NCBI GenBank assembly: GCA_029051085.1
Contig: JAIDLK010000036.1
Location: 1 to 13,687, forward strand
Direction of reading: 5' to 3'
DNA from: Alphaproteobacteria bacterium
GTDB lineage: Bacteria > Pseudomonadota > Alphaproteobacteria > Rs-D84
DNA: 13,687 bases
Positions within the stretch are counted from its first letter, which is position 1. The number at the start of each line of letters is the position of its first letter. The translations under genes and the position numbers were made by a program. Shown here piece by piece: positions 6,397 through 12,840 of the stretch. The notes beneath the pieces were generated by a model. The model was not told the DNA's origin. It did no database searches and was given only the letters and a program-made list of their open reading frames with translations.

Positions 6397-6651
6397 TTAT
6401 TTGGATGCATTGGCTTGGTCCGGGGCGGGGCGATTTCGCTCTACGAATGTGATGCGCCCTTTGTCCAAATCGTACGGTGTCATTTCAACGCGGACTTTCT
6501 CGCCAACGTTTACCCAGATGCGGGCCTTGCGCATTTTGCCGCAGACTGTTGCCAGAATTTCGTGTCCGTTTTCCAATTTTACACGGAACATCGTGTTGGG
6601 CAGTTTGTCTTCGACTGTGCCTGTGAAAACGATTACATCATCTTTTGCCAT
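6397..6651 (-). CDS. infA: Translation initiation factor IF-1
   Basis: IF-1 is a small OB-fold protein that binds the A site of the 30S subunit and assists IF-2 and IF-3 in initiation. The protein is 84 residues starting MAKDDVIVFTGTVEDKLPN. Diagnostic motifs are LPNTMFRVKLENGHEI, GKMRK, and MTPYDLDKGRITF near the end. The usual length is about 72, and the extra 12 or so residues (NRPAPDQANASK) form a polar C-terminal tail. AGAGGA lies 8 bases before the ATG and a good promoter lies at 6678-6706. The gene has its own terminator, so it is a single-gene unit. It sits between the divergent cysteine-rich secreted protein genes and shares its upstream region with one of them. Confidence 0.97.
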   Translation of the reverse strand: MAKDDVIVFTGTVEDKLPNTMFRVKLENGHEILATVCGKMRKARIWVNVGEKVRVEMTPYDLDKGRITFVERNRPAPDQANASK

Positions 6652-6677
6652 ATAATTTCCTCTGATTTCTGAGGCTC

Positions 6678-6706
6678 ATCATATTGCGAGTAATAAAAAA
6701 AAGCAA
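6678..6706 (-). promoter_or_regulatory. infA promoter
   Basis: On the minus strand TTGCTT (6701-6706), a 17-base spacer and TATGAT (6678-6683, five of six) precede infA by 27 bases. Its -35 faces the -35 of the divergent promoter at 6725, with an A/T-only stretch between them that could act as a shared UP element. Confidence 0.7.
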
Positions 6707-6724
6707 GAATATTTTTATATCTGC

Positions 6725-6753
6725 TTGCACAGGTGCGCTGGTTTTGATAAAAT
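6725..6753 (+). promoter_or_regulatory. Promoter of the 715/817-residue secreted protein operon
   Basis: TTGCAC (6725-6730), a 17-base spacer and TAAAAT (6748-6753, five of six) lie 28 bases before the ATG at 6782. The predicted leader is about 22 nt and carries the GGTGGGA ribosome binding site (6771-6777). GCAAG (6703-6707) and CTTGC (6724-6728) make the two facing -35 regions an inverted repeat. Confidence 0.55.
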
Positions 6754-6781
6754 TAAGCATAATAATGTAGGGTGGGATTTG

Positions 6782-8929
6782 ATGAAATCAAGCTTTTTGG
6801 TGATGTTGTTATGTGCTGTGCCTGTTATGGCGTACGGGGCGTCGCGGACGGAGGATGCGCGTGTCGGTGTGCATCGCATGTCCATGGCGGGGGTGCATGC
6901 GCCAAATGTTACGACTAATCTGAAGGCGGCTGGTGGTTCCGCGATGCCAACAATGACTGTAAAGCCAAGCGGTACCGGGACTGTAACAGAAAATCCGTCG
7001 CCGGCCGTGCCTGATACGGCGGCACCGGAAACAAAGGCGCCGGTTGCCAGTAATGACTGTCGCGAGGCGTATCGTGCATGTATGGATGAGTTTTGTCTGC
7101 TTGATGAAAGTGAGGGGTATCGTTGTGCGTGTTCGGCGAATATAAATAAATCCAAAAGCCTGATTCAGGAGATTCAGCAAATTCAGGCTGATGCAGATAA
7201 ATTGTACACCGAAGGGGTAGAGCGCGAGCAGCTGGGGGCCAAAGTAAAACTGGTATTCGGCGAGAGTGAGGCGGCAAAGAAAAGTTCGCGTGCATCGGGT
7301 CTTAGTTTTTCTGAGTGGTTAAACAGTGGTTCTGATGCCGATGGCGGTCTGGGGGACGATGCGGATATAGGTGATGGTTTGTATGCTATGGCGGCGGATT
7401 ATTGCGCCGACCAGCTTGAGGCATGCGGCACCAAGGCCGATATGGAAGAAATGTTGTATGCGCGCATGATTGTTCAGGATTGTAAATCTTTTGATTCTTA
7501 TCTGGCCGACCAAAAATCAAATGCGCAGGCCAACAAGCGTACGGCAGAGGCCGCGGTTCGCAAGGCGCGTTTGGAAATGCTGGATACCACGAACAAATAT
7601 AACCGTGGCGAATGTCTGTTGGCGTATCGTTCCTGTATTGCAGACAAGGGCGGGTGTGGTGCGAATTTTGAAAACTGTCTTGATGCGGACTTGTTGGGGC
7701 GCCGTGCAAATGCGTGTGAAAATGTTTTGGACCAGTGTATGGCCGTTCGCAGCTATGTTCTGCAGGACTGGGAGGCGGAATCGCAAAGCATTTTGGTAGA
7801 GGCGGCGAAGTATGCTGACAAGAATGCGCGTGCAACGTGTCTGGCACGGATTCAGGCTTGTTTGGAAGATGGCTGTTCGACCAGTACAAATTCGGCGTGC
7901 CTGACCGATGTTAATGTTGCCGCAGGTATTTGCCCGATTATTGACGAGTGCAATACCATGATTCCGGGAATTAAGTCGGTTGTTAATGACAAACTGGGAT
8001 ATCTGCGTACGCAATTCTGTCAGAATGATGTAGATAAATGTTTGCGTGATAAGTGCGGCGAAAACTTTACCGCGCCGGAATGCATTGGAAAAAAGACCAG
8101 CGAGATTACCGCGATGTGTCCGCAGTCAATGTTCCCGTCATGTAAAAATGAGTCACAGTTCAATATTATTTTACAGGCGGCGCTATTGCAGATGGATTAT
8201 CAGATGCTGCAGGGATGCTTGAACTATTTCGGTGAAGAACTGGGTAAGGTTTGCGGGACGGATATGGCGTGTTTGCCGTCGGATGATACGGTTCAGGCGC
8301 TTACCACGATTCCGGATACAGAAGAGGGCTTGGCTGCATTGCGTGTGACCGTGCGTGACAATTCTAAAAAGGCGGTTGATACTTTCTTTAAGCAGTTTGA
8401 AAAGGATATGACTGTTGCCGCATGCGCCGACGCGAAAAAGCCGGCCGGCCGTAATTCTTTGGGGACGAGTGTCTTTAACAGTGCGAAATTGGTTGCAGAA
8501 ATCGGTGCTGAAAACCGTGCAATGCGCGAGCTGGAAAGCAAAATTGCAGAGCTTTCGCGCAAGCAGGATTTGGCCGCGGCCAAGAAAAATTGTGAGACCA
8601 CATACAAGCCGGAAACACCGGATAAATCGGATAAAAACTATAGCTATATCCGTAGCGTGACGTTTGAGCCTGATTTAAGAAACTGTCACGTATGTCGCAT
8701 GCAACAGGTATGCGAGACCGGTGGTGAATCCAAGGGGGCAGCCGGTCTTAAGGGCTTGGCAGGCGGCTTGTCCGCAGGTGCATCGATGGGAACGATGGTC
8801 AGCCCCGGATGGGGGACGGCGATTGGTGGCGTTGTCGGCGGACTTGGCGGATTCTTGGCCGGTCACAGCAGTGGCGGCGAAAAAGATTTCTGTCAGGAAA
8901 TCGAATCCTGTGAAGATATAAATATGTAA
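6782..8929 (+). CDS. Large secreted cysteine-rich protein, CMD[QE]F family, paralogue 2
   Basis: This encodes 715 residues starting MKSSFLVMLLCAVPVMAYG, a signal peptide cleaved near residue 19-20. The in-frame TTG at 6725 lies in the promoter and is rejected. GGTGGGA at 6771-6777 supports the ATG. Residues 21-90 are a Thr/Pro/Ala linker. The framework follows: Cys93, 100, 105, 115 and 117 with CMDEF, then C-x6-C pairs throughout (208/215, 278/285/292/299, 312/319, 353/360/365, 413/420/425). There are 36 cysteines after the signal peptide, matching the 817-residue neighbour one for one. Residues 628-644 hold RNCHVC, residues 652-695 are a glycine-zipper-like membrane-active segment, and the protein ends ESCEDINM. 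The next gene starts 9 bp downstream with AAGG overlapping the stop codon, so they are cotranscribed and probably translationally coupled. It is likely a disulfide-rich envelope protein. The family is unrecognised. Confidence 0.92.
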   Translation: MKSSFLVMLLCAVPVMAYGASRTEDARVGVHRMSMAGVHAPNVTTNLKAAGGSAMPTMTVKPSGTGTVTENPSPAVPDTAAPETKAPVASNDCREAYRACMDEFCLLDESEGYRCACSANINKSKSLIQEIQQIQADADKLYTEGVEREQLGAKVKLVFGESEAAKKSSRASGLSFSEWLNSGSDADGGLGDDADIGDGLYAMAADYCADQLEACGTKADMEEMLYARMIVQDCKSFDSYLADQKSNAQANKRTAEAAVRKARLEMLDTTNKYNRGECLLAYRSCIADKGGCGANFENCLDADLLGRRANACENVLDQCMAVRSYVLQDWEAESQSILVEAAKYADKNARATCLARIQACLEDGCSTSTNSACLTDVNVAAGICPIIDECNTMIPGIKSVVNDKLGYLRTQFCQNDVDKCLRDKCGENFTAPECIGKKTSEITAMCPQSMFPSCKNESQFNIILQAALLQMDYQMLQGCLNYFGEELGKVCGTDMACLPSDDTVQALTTIPDTEEGLAALRVTVRDNSKKAVDTFFKQFEKDMTVAACADAKKPAGRNSLGTSVFNSAKLVAEIGAENRAMRELESKIAELSRKQDLAAAKKNCETTYKPETPDKSDKNYSYIRSVTFEPDLRNCHVCRMQQVCETGGESKGAAGLKGLAGGLSAGASMGTMVSPGWGTAIGGVVGGLGGFLAGHSSGGEKDFCQEIESCEDINM

Positions 8930-8938
8930 GGTGCAAAA

Positions 8939-11392
8939 ATGTTCAAACGTATGCATGTAATATTTGCGGGTGTTTTTATTGCGGCGGCGTCCTTTACGGG
9001 CGCTGATGCCGCAACTGCGAAAACATCAAAGCAGGCGGCAATTCAAAAGGGTACATCCGTACGTACCAGGGTAGAGGCATCGGGGCTGTATGATCAAGAG
9101 TGCTATGATGCCTATTATGGCTGCATGGACCAGTTTTGTATCCCGGATAATGCCAACGGCGGCAGCTGCACCTGCAGTGATGATAGCATTGCCTATGAAA
9201 AGGAATTTGACGAAATTCAAAAGATATTGGAAGAGGCGGCACGCGTTTCAACCGTAGAGGTTGAGAAGGTAAAGGCCGGTGCGAATGCAGATATTATCTT
9301 TACCGGAACGCGTGAATATGATGAAAACGGCAATCTAAAAAAAGTAGACGAACTGGTTAACGCCAACAGTAAAGAGCAACAGCGCAAGCAATTATTGGCT
9401 ATGTGGGATAGTGCACTGTATGATGACGATGAAGAAGAATCCGTGGCAGAGATCGCAAGCAAGAAAGGAAACGAGCTGCGTGCCGCTGCGGAAGAGATTT
9501 GTCGTGCCCAGATTCCTGATTCTTGTGAAAAAGATTTGACTTTTCTGCGCCAGGTATATGCCCGTCAGATTGTGTCGGATTGTACGGCCTTTAAAAACAG
9601 TCTTGCATCCAAACGCCAGGCGGCAGAGCTGGAGCTTGCCAATGCCGAAAGCGAGGTTCGGACCGCGCTGAAAGAAAGCTTTGATGCGGCCAATAAGTAT
9701 GACCTGGGCACCTGTATGGTGGAGTTCAAGAAATGCATGCAGACCGAAGATGCCTGTGGGGCTGATTGGAATAATTGTGTGTTTACAATTGCTTCTGAAA
9801 ATATGCAGAATAACAAGGCACAAAGTACAGCGGGTACAACGGTTAGTACGGTTGATACATATGACATAACCGCATCAACCATGGAAATTCTTAGTTCAAA
9901 GCGCATTATTTGTGAAAAGGTGCTGGGGCAATGTGTGGCGGTTCGTGATATGGTTTGGCCGGCCTTTCTGCGCGAGGCGGCGCCGACAATTCGCGTTGCC
10001 GAACAGGCCGCGGAATCCAAGTTCCGTCAATCATGTCTTAGCAATATTTCAACATGTATACAAAAAGCATGTAAGGACGATATCGTAGGCAAGGGTGTTG
10101 ATACCATGGATGCATGCTTGTCACGTCCCGATATGGCACGCAGTTTCTGTAAGGTTGAAATAGACCCGTGTGAGCGTATGGAGCCGCTGATTTGGGGGTA
10201 TGTTGTAGACAAGCTGGCGGCAATGCGCGTTGATGCGTGTACCGAAGAGGTTCGGGATTGCTTTACAGACGAGACTCGCTGTGGGCCGGATTTCTCGAAT
10301 TGTATAGGTATGGATTACGATTATATTCATGATATCTGTCCGATTGACAAGCTTGTTGTTTGCAAGGCCAATAATCCGAATTTCTCTATGGATGATTTGG
10401 ATTCAATGCTGATGGGACTATATCTTAATATTGACAACCAGGCTTTGACACAGTGCCAAGACTTGGTGGATAAAAAGATGGCGGAAATTTGCGGCAGTAC
10501 AACCGACTGTAATAAATTCGCCGCGGACGAGACGATTGGCACGGGCAGTCTGCGCTCCCAGAAGGACGGAACCACATATCGCGTTACCGGTATGATTTCC
10601 TTTGGCAGTATCAAGATGGGTGATGCCACAGGGCGCACGATTGATGACGGCGAAGGCGGCACGGTTAAATTGGGACCGGGCGAAATTGGCGTCGGCGAAT
10701 ATCTGGCACAGGTGCGTTCACGGAATGCAAGCGTCGCCAATGCGGATGGAATCATGTCTTCAATAGAAGAAGAGTTGAATAATATTGCCGGAACCATTAA
10801 CCGCACTATTGAAATGATAGAGCAGGACCCGCAGATTCAATATTGTATAAACGGTCGTGATTTAAGTCAGATAACAGGTAAAAAGGCATCCACCACGGGG
10901 CGTTTCCCGAACCTGTTAACCCAGGTAAAGATGCAGATTGCGATTGCCGCGCTGCGTCAGGCTCAGGATAATTACAATAAAAAGTTAACCGAGGAAATAA
11001 CCAAGGCGACAAAAGATGCCTCTGCGGATTTGGCCCAGTTCATGTGCCAAAAGATTGCGGAAAACAACGGTGCATTGGTTGGTGCGACGACTGTTGATAC
11101 GCCGCTTGCGCCGCCATATGCGATAAGCTATGATGTGGGGGCCGGTTTGACAACGGCTGATTTGACCAAGGGCGGCACCGGCAGCAGTACGGTTCAGGCT
11201 GGTAATGGCAACGGCAGTAATGTTACAAAAGACGTAACGTCTATATTCAGCCGTGATACACGTACGTGTCATGTCTGTACGACAGTCACTACGCAGAGCT
11301 GTACGGTAAAGGGTGGTAACTGGTTCCGTAAAAAGAATACCAGCTGTGATGTACAGTCCAATGGCCCGAACTGTGAAGATATTCAAATGTAA
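8939..11392 (+). CDS. Large secreted cysteine-rich protein, CMD[QE]F family, paralogue 3
   Basis: This encodes 817 residues starting MFKRMHVIFAGVFIAAASF, a signal peptide cleaved near GADA (residue 24). The framework is Cys55, 62, 67, 77 and 79 with CMDQF, in exactly the spacing of the 715- and 904-residue proteins. The 36 mature cysteines follow the same order as in the 715-residue protein, with identical gaps at many steps (44 between 215 and 259; then 7, 7, 7; 34 between 332 and 366). Residues 86-250 are charged and predicted helical. Residues 525-630 are an insertion relative to the paralogue, rich in Gly and Thr. The end carries RTCHVC, CTVKGGNW (788-795) and NCEDIQM. It is second in the operon, 9 bp after paralogue 2, with AAGG as ribosome binding site. 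Location is probably periplasm or cell surface. There is no transmembrane helix after the signal peptide. Function unknown. Confidence 0.92.
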   Translation: MFKRMHVIFAGVFIAAASFTGADAATAKTSKQAAIQKGTSVRTRVEASGLYDQECYDAYYGCMDQFCIPDNANGGSCTCSDDSIAYEKEFDEIQKILEEAARVSTVEVEKVKAGANADIIFTGTREYDENGNLKKVDELVNANSKEQQRKQLLAMWDSALYDDDEEESVAEIASKKGNELRAAAEEICRAQIPDSCEKDLTFLRQVYARQIVSDCTAFKNSLASKRQAAELELANAESEVRTALKESFDAANKYDLGTCMVEFKKCMQTEDACGADWNNCVFTIASENMQNNKAQSTAGTTVSTVDTYDITASTMEILSSKRIICEKVLGQCVAVRDMVWPAFLREAAPTIRVAEQAAESKFRQSCLSNISTCIQKACKDDIVGKGVDTMDACLSRPDMARSFCKVEIDPCERMEPLIWGYVVDKLAAMRVDACTEEVRDCFTDETRCGPDFSNCIGMDYDYIHDICPIDKLVVCKANNPNFSMDDLDSMLMGLYLNIDNQALTQCQDLVDKKMAEICGSTTDCNKFAADETIGTGSLRSQKDGTTYRVTGMISFGSIKMGDATGRTIDDGEGGTVKLGPGEIGVGEYLAQVRSRNASVANADGIMSSIEEELNNIAGTINRTIEMIEQDPQIQYCINGRDLSQITGKKASTTGRFPNLLTQVKMQIAIAALRQAQDNYNKKLTEEITKATKDASADLAQFMCQKIAENNGALVGATTVDTPLAPPYAISYDVGAGLTTADLTKGGTGSSTVQAGNGNGSNVTKDVTSIFSRDTRTCHVCTTVTTQSCTVKGGNWFRKKNTSCDVQSNGPNCEDIQM

Positions 11393-11398
11393 GAAAAG

Positions 11399-11419
11399 CT
11401 CCCGGCCATTGGCCGGGAG
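11399..11419 (+). other. Strong intercistronic hairpin without a T-run
   Basis: A perfect 9-bp GC-rich stem (CTCCCGGCC at 11399-11407 with GGCCGGGAG at 11411-11419) closes a 3-base loop, 6 bases after the stop of the 817-residue protein gene. On the plus strand it is followed by TAAAAATGAAAAG, so it lacks the T-run of an intrinsic terminator. It may protect the upstream mRNA 3' end, attenuate read-through into mscS, or act with Rho. On the minus strand it is followed by CTTTTCTT, but no minus-strand gene uses it. Confidence 0.7.
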
Positions 11420-11446
11420 TAAAAATGAAAAGAGGAAGGTAATAAA

Positions 11447-12292
11447 ATGAACTCGGATACTGTGACGCCATTATCTAATTTAAGTATTCATGATTTCTTA
11501 GCTCAGCTAATCGAGGGGGCGGTGCATTTCAGTTTTCGTATAATGACGGCGATACTGATATTATCCGTTGGATTATGGCTGTCGGCCCGTCTGACAAAAA
11601 TTGTTAAGCGTGGCATGGAGCGGCGAAAGCTGGAACCGTCACTGCAGTCATTTCTGGCATCATTTGTCAGCATAATTTCCAAAGTATTCGTATTTGTAAT
11701 TGTACTGACAACCGTCGGCGTTCAGATGACGGCTATTACCGCGGCATTGGGTGCGGCGGCATTGGCGGTTGGTATGGCGCTGTCCGGGACAATGCAGAAT
11801 GTTGCGGGCGGTTTGGTTATTTTGTTTTTCAAACCCTTTAAGATTGGTGATACTATCACCACCGCCAGTGGTAAGACGGGCGTTGTAAAAAAAATCATGA
11901 TTTTTACAACGGAGTTGCGTACGTTTGACAATCAGACAATATTTTTACCAAACGGGGCGCTGTCCAATGGCGAAATAACAAATCTGTCTCATGGCGGTAT
12001 CCGACGCACAGACTTGATTGTCGGGATTTCTTATGGCGACAATGTTGATAATGCGCGTCGTGTAATTATGGATATTCTGGCAAAAGAGCCGCGTGTAAAG
12101 CAGAGTCCAGAGCCTTCGGTGTTTGTATCCAATTTGGCGGACAGTGCGGTCGAATTAACTGTTCGTTTTTGGACTTCGTGGCCGGATTTGGCGCCGACCG
12201 GGGCGGCAATTCGCGAAGAGATTTACAAGACTCTGCCGAAAAAGAAGCTGAATTTCCCGTTCCCGCAAATGGATGTACATATTGTCAAATAA
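11447..12292 (+). CDS. mscS: Small-conductance mechanosensitive channel MscS
   Basis: MscS is a homoheptameric inner-membrane channel that opens under membrane tension and releases solutes during hypo-osmotic shock. The protein is 281 residues (E. coli 286). TM1 is about 27-47, TM2 about 69-91 and TM3 about 96-128. TM3 has the Gly/Ala-rich pore helix LGAAALAVGMALSG, with L106 and M110 at the positions of the E. coli gate residues L105 and L109, and G114 at the kink. The beta domain has PFKIGDTI and FLPNG (167-170), and the C-terminal alpha/beta domain ends FPFPQMDVHIV. Ribosome binding site AGAGGAAGG at 11431-11439 supports the start. No promoter was found in the 54-bp gap, so expression may depend on read-through past the hairpin. 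A strong terminator follows. Confidence 0.95.
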   Translation: MNSDTVTPLSNLSIHDFLAQLIEGAVHFSFRIMTAILILSVGLWLSARLTKIVKRGMERRKLEPSLQSFLASFVSIISKVFVFVIVLTTVGVQMTAITAALGAAALAVGMALSGTMQNVAGGLVILFFKPFKIGDTITTASGKTGVVKKIMIFTTELRTFDNQTIFLPNGALSNGEITNLSHGGIRRTDLIVGISYGDNVDNARRVIMDILAKEPRVKQSPEPSVFVSNLADSAVELTVRFWTSWPDLAPTGAAIREEIYKTLPKKKLNFPFPQMDVHIVK

Positions 12293-12293
12293 T

Positions 12294-12326
12294 AAAAACA
12301 GCGTGCCAATGGCACGCTGTTTTTTT
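12294..12326 (+). terminator. Rho-independent terminator of mscS
   Basis: A long stem (AAAAACAGCGTGCC at 12294-12307 with GGCACGCTGTTTTT from 12311) closes a 3-base AAT loop and ends in seven T. It starts right after the mscS stop codon. Confidence 0.93.
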
Positions 12327-12329
12327 CCC

Positions 12330-12371
12330 TAGACATTTTTTTTATTATTTGTGCTATAGTCTAAATTAGAC
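12330..12371 (+). promoter_or_regulatory. Promoter and possible operator of the ygiW-like gene
   Basis: TATAGT (12355-12360) is a likely -10. TAGACA (12330-12335, five of six) is a possible -35 but at a 19-base spacing. A perfect palindrome, GTCTAA-A-TTAGAC (12359-12371), covers the predicted start of transcription, and TAGACAT occurs both at 12330-12336 and at 12368-12374. The palindrome and repeat suggest a regulator binding site. AAAGGAGA at 12377-12384 is the ribosome binding site. Confidence 0.5.
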
Positions 12372-12390
12372 ATATCAAAGGAGAATCCAT

Positions 12391-12759
12391 ATGAAAAAGA
12401 TGTCAATTGTTGCGATTTGTGCGGCTGTATTTGCGACAGCGGCAAATGCAGGTTTTGTATCGGCTCAGCCTGTATCATCTGCGGGTGGTTTTATCGGCAA
12501 TGAAACGATTGTTACGGTAAAACAGGCCAAGGATATGCGTGATGATACATACGTTGTTATGCAGGGAAAAATCGTTTCCCAGGTCAAAGGCGATAAATAC
12601 ACATTCGAAGACGGTACAGGCAGCATAACTGTTGAAATCGATGATGATGATTGGCGTGGTCAGACGGTAAGCCCGTCCGATACTGTTAAAATTTACGGCG
12701 AGGTTGACCGTGGTTTTATGAATGTTGAAATTGATGTTGATACGATACAGAAGATGTAA
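12391..12759 (+). CDS. ygiW: YgiW/YdeI-type periplasmic OB-fold (BOF family) protein
   Basis: This encodes 122 residues starting MKKMSIVAICAAVFATAANA, a signal peptide cleaved after ANA at residue 20. The mature part matches the bacterial OB-fold (BOF) family: GGFIG, then TVKQAKDMRDDTYVVMQG, KYTFEDGTGSITVEID, W followed by V-x-P-x-DTVKIYGEVD, and NVEIDVDTIQK. The order and spacing are like E. coli YgiW (130 residues). Members act in the periplasm and are linked to stress tolerance, including resistance to cationic peptides and peroxide. YgiW is also called VisP. The assignment to YgiW and not a sister member such as YdeI is by similarity recalled from memory. It has its own promoter and terminator, so it is a single-gene unit. 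AAAGGAGA lies 6 bases before the ATG. Confidence 0.9.
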   Translation: MKKMSIVAICAAVFATAANAGFVSAQPVSSAGGFIGNETIVTVKQAKDMRDDTYVVMQGKIVSQVKGDKYTFEDGTGSITVEIDDDDWRGQTVSPSDTVKIYGEVDRGFMNVEIDVDTIQKM

Positions 12760-12760
12760 A

Positions 12761-12788
12761 AAAAAATCGCCCAATCGGGCGATTTTTT
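12761..12788 (+). terminator. Rho-independent terminator of the ygiW-like gene
   Basis: AAAAAATCGCCC (12761-12772) pairs with GGGCGATTTTTT (12777-12788) around an AATC loop, 1 base after the stop codon. The GC stem is the same as in the hairpin at 271-290. Confidence 0.93.
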
Positions 12789-12808
12789 ATAAGGCTATTA
12801 TGTATTAT

Positions 12809-12840
12809 AAAAAATCCCCGCCATTCGGCGGGGATTTTTT
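12809..12840. terminator. Bidirectional terminator, mainly for the OmpA-like gene
   Basis: A perfect 14-bp inverted repeat (AAAAAATCCCCGCC at 12809-12822, ATTC loop, GGCGGGGATTTTTT at 12827-12840) has A and T runs on both sides, so it can end transcription on either strand. It overlaps the stop codon of the minus-strand OmpA-like gene by two bases and stands 20 bases from the ygiW terminator. Confidence 0.9.

Noticed and set aside
6725..6781. TTG start 19 residues upstream for the 715-residue protein
   Set aside because: It coincides with the -35 element. The ATG at 6782 has GGTGGGA upstream and begins a clean signal peptide.
7386..8014. Minus-strand open frames of 165-167 residues inside the 715-residue gene
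   Set aside because: They mirror the real frame. Their His/Pro/Cys/Arg-rich composition is typical of antisense shadows, and they have no promoter or ribosome binding site.
8684..8695. CHVC as a c-type heme site
   Set aside because: Heme c attachment needs C-x2-C-H. Here the residue after the second Cys is Arg (or Thr in the paralogue), and I saw no CxxCH in the three proteins.
11399..11419. Intrinsic terminator for the 817-residue protein operon
   Set aside because: The stem is strong but the plus strand continues TAAAAATG with no T-run, so it does not meet the criteria and is listed as an intercistronic hairpin instead.
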